6,126 nucleotides of DNA from Candidatus Saccharibacteria bacterium UBA3829 (GTDB lineage: Bacteria > Patescibacteriota > Saccharimonadia > Saccharimonadales > Saccharimonadaceae): assembly GCA_002393165.1 (NCBI GenBank), contig DGIF01000003.1:1-6126 (forward strand), written 5' to 3'. This document shows positions 4,481-6,126 of the stretch, in pieces. A program made the position numbers and the translations under genes. Numbering within the stretch: position 1 is the first letter of the stretch; each line of letters opens with the position of its first letter. The notes below the pieces were generated by a model, which worked only from the letters and a program-made list of their open reading frames with translations, ran no database searches and had not been told where the DNA came from.

Positions 4481-6126
4481 TTATGACGTGATGATGTCGA
4501 CGAGGCGGGCTTCGATGGAGCGGGTGCCGCGCCATTCGTTTTCGACGGGCTTAATCAGATAGTCGCATTCCGCATCGTCTGGGAGATTTAGCCATTCTTC
4601 TGGCGCGAAGAAAGCGACCGCTTTGATGGTTTTACCGTCTTTCGTGCGGAGATCAAGGCGGAGATGCTGGTTTTTGTCTCCCATGCGGCGTTTTTCCAAA
4701 ATCGTTGCGCCGGTCAGTCGAAAAATCGGTTCTTCATTCCCTGCACCGTAGGGCTCTAATAATTTCAGGTCTTCTAGAAAATCGAGCGTGACATCCTGGA
4801 GCGAATCGAGATCAAGGTCAGCGCGAGTCCTGAAATATTGCTCTTGGTTTTTGAGATGGAGACTATCGTGATAAGCGTTCATCTTTTCGCGAAAAGCATA
4901 GAGGTCTTTCTGACGAACGCGAACGCCGGCCGCGGCGGCGTGACCGCCGCCAGAGATAATGGCATCTCCGGCATATTTTAGTGCATCGGCGAGATTGAAA
5001 TCGCCAAAACTGCGGCCGGAACCTTTGAAAATGCCGTTTTCGACCTCAGTGAGGACGAAGGCCGGCTTGTGATATTTTTCAACCAGGCGGCCGGCGACAA
5101 TGCCGAGAATACCTTCGTGCCAGTTGCCGGTTTCGATGATAACTGAGGCTTCGCCGATATCACGCTTCTGAATCTCGTCGGTAGCGGCACGTTGTTCGGT
5201 GCGGCGTTTTTGGTTGAGCTCTTCTAGTTTGGCGGCAAGCGGGGCGGCCTCAGGGGCAGAGTGGGTGCGCAGAAGTTTTAGCGATAACTCAGCGGTTTCG
5301 AGGCGACCGGCAGCGTTGAGGCGCGGGCCGAGCTGGAAACCGATGGATTCTGAAGTAATGGAGTTCACGCCGGCGTTTTTCATGAGCTCTTTCAGCCCGG
5401 GGCGGCGAGTTTTGGCGAGAACTTTGATGCCGTAGAAGCCAAGGATACGGTTCTCGCCAGTTAGCGTCATCTGGTCGCAAATGGTACCGATGAGGACGAG
5501 GTCGAGCAGCCATTTTTCTTGGCCATTTTTGATTTGGCCGGACTGCACGAGCGCCTCGGCAAGTTTGAACGCGACGCCAACGCCGGCGAGGTTACTTAAT
5601 TCTGCAACCGGCTGGTCTTTGCGATGCGGGTTAATGACGGCCTTCGCCTCTGGTAAATCGTCGGCGCACTCATGATGGTCGGTGATAATGGTGTCGATAT
5701 TTAGTTCATTTAGCTCATTGACGATTTCGTGGTTACGCGAGCCGCAATCTACGGTGACGACAAGGGTGGCGCCGGTTTCCTTGGCGCGAGTGATGAGGCG
5801 CGGGCTCATGCCGTAGCCGTCGACAAAACGATCCGGGAGCATGATTTCGATATCTCTAATGCCGGCGAGTTTTAGGGTATCTTCCATGACGGTGCTGGCG
5901 GTTACGCCATCCACGTCATAGTCGCCGTAAACCAGTACTTTCTCACCATTGCGGATGGCGCTGAGCACACGCTCGACAGCCTTGTCCATGTCTTTCATCA
6001 AGAAAGGATCGTGCAGTTGCGATAGGGAAGGGCGGAAGAAAGTCTTTGCCTCTTCGTAGTTCGTAATTCCGCGTTGGACAAGCAAAGTGGCAAGGTTCTC
6101 ATCGATATTGAGCACCTTGACAATTT
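4481..6126 (-). CDS. recJ: Single-stranded-DNA exonuclease RecJ, N-terminus cut by window edge
   Basis: RecJ degrades single-stranded DNA 5'->3' in recombinational and mismatch repair, using Mn2+/Mg2+. Counting from the GTG at 6115 as residue 1, all core motifs are present: motif I YGDYDVDG (63-70), motif II VTVDCG (120-125), DHH (146-148), LAGVGVAFKL (176-185), the DHHA1 motifs GPRLNAAGR (263-271), GIVAGRL (338-344), GSGRS (365-369) and GGGHAAAAG (389-397), then a C-terminal OB-like region to residue 544. The reading frame stays open upstream of 6115 (Ile-Val-Lys before the Val), as expected for the family's N-terminal helix, so the true start is probably beyond the right edge, perhaps 15-25 residues away, and 6115 is not the start. 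The stop is TAA at 4481-4483, followed by the terminator at 4406-4377. Nothing suggests loss of activity. Confidence 0.97.
   Translation of the reverse strand, partial: IVKVLNIDENLATLLVQRGITNYEEAKTFFRPSLSQLHDPFLMKDMDKAVERVLSAIRNGEKVLVYGDYDVDGVTASTVMEDTLKLAGIRDIEIMLPDRFVDGYGMSPRLITRAKETGATLVVTVDCGSRNHEIVNELNELNIDTIITDHHECADDLPEAKAVINPHRKDQPVAELSNLAGVGVAFKLAEALVQSGQIKNGQEKWLLDLVLIGTICDQMTLTGENRILGFYGIKVLAKTRRPGLKELMKNAGVNSITSESIGFQLGPRLNAAGRLETAELSLKLLRTHSAPEAAPLAAKLEELNQKRRTEQRAATDEIQKRDIGEASVIIETGNWHEGILGIVAGRLVEKYHKPAFVLTEVENGIFKGSGRSFGDFNLADALKYAGDAIISGGGHAAAAGVRVRQKDLYAFREKMNAYHDSLHLKNQEQYFRTRADLDLDSLQDVTLDFLEDLKLLEPYGAGNEEPIFRLTGATILEKRRMGDKNQHLRLDLRTKDGKTIKAVAFFAPEEWLNLPDDAECDYLIKPVENEWRGTRSIEARLVDIITS

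Noticed and set aside
5199..5675. Plus-strand open frames inside recJ
   Set aside because: Shadow frames opposite a clearly conserved gene, without ribosome-binding sites or recognisable products.

Overview
The window looks like a compact, gene-dense bacterial chromosome segment. The best guess is a Patescibacteria/CPR genome, possibly Saccharibacteria (TM7). Reasons: short intergenic gaps; extended -10 promoters (TGnTATAAT type), two of them with the predicted transcription start on the A of the ATG; small proteins of no known family; and a salvage-type PnuC transporter. TGA ends two small genes and Trp is encoded by TGG, so the ordinary bacterial code applies, not the UGA-Gly code of Gracilibacteria/SR1. 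The lineage is inferred from style and protein resemblance; no rRNA or marker phylogeny is possible here.

Left part (1-1021, + strand). About 440 bases carry no convincing gene. They are rich in T-tracts that become helically phased at 197-221, next to an inverted pair of DnaA-box-like 9-mers (235-254). A promoter (359-387) then drives a small operon: a 44-residue cationic, Trp-containing peptide (445-579) and a 115-residue protein of unknown function (619-966). The second gene has a perfect 12-base Shine-Dalgarno sequence. A GC-rich intrinsic terminator closes the operon.

Middle (1024-3048, + strand). Two genes, each with its own extended -10 promoter. The first is a leaderless 330-residue protein of unknown function with acidic/E-x-K motifs faintly like a PD-(D/E)XK nuclease core and an unusual Arg codon bias. 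The second is a 326-residue DUF4868 protein, the family of the Kiwa anti-phage effector KwaB, with no KwaA partner visible. This pair is the most likely accessory or defence module of the window.

Right part (3045-6126, - strand). A leaderless CYTH-domain gene is followed 14 bases later by a PnuC-family vitamin-precursor transporter gene, whose stop codon overlaps the KwaB-like stop in a shared CTAG. Upstream lies recJ, the 5'->3' single-strand exonuclease, whose first residues fall outside the window. Between recJ and the CYTH gene, a promoter-like TGCTATAAT and a clear intrinsic terminator bracket about 70 bases. This could be a small RNA or an attenuator/riboswitch-like leader for the CYTH-pnuC operon.
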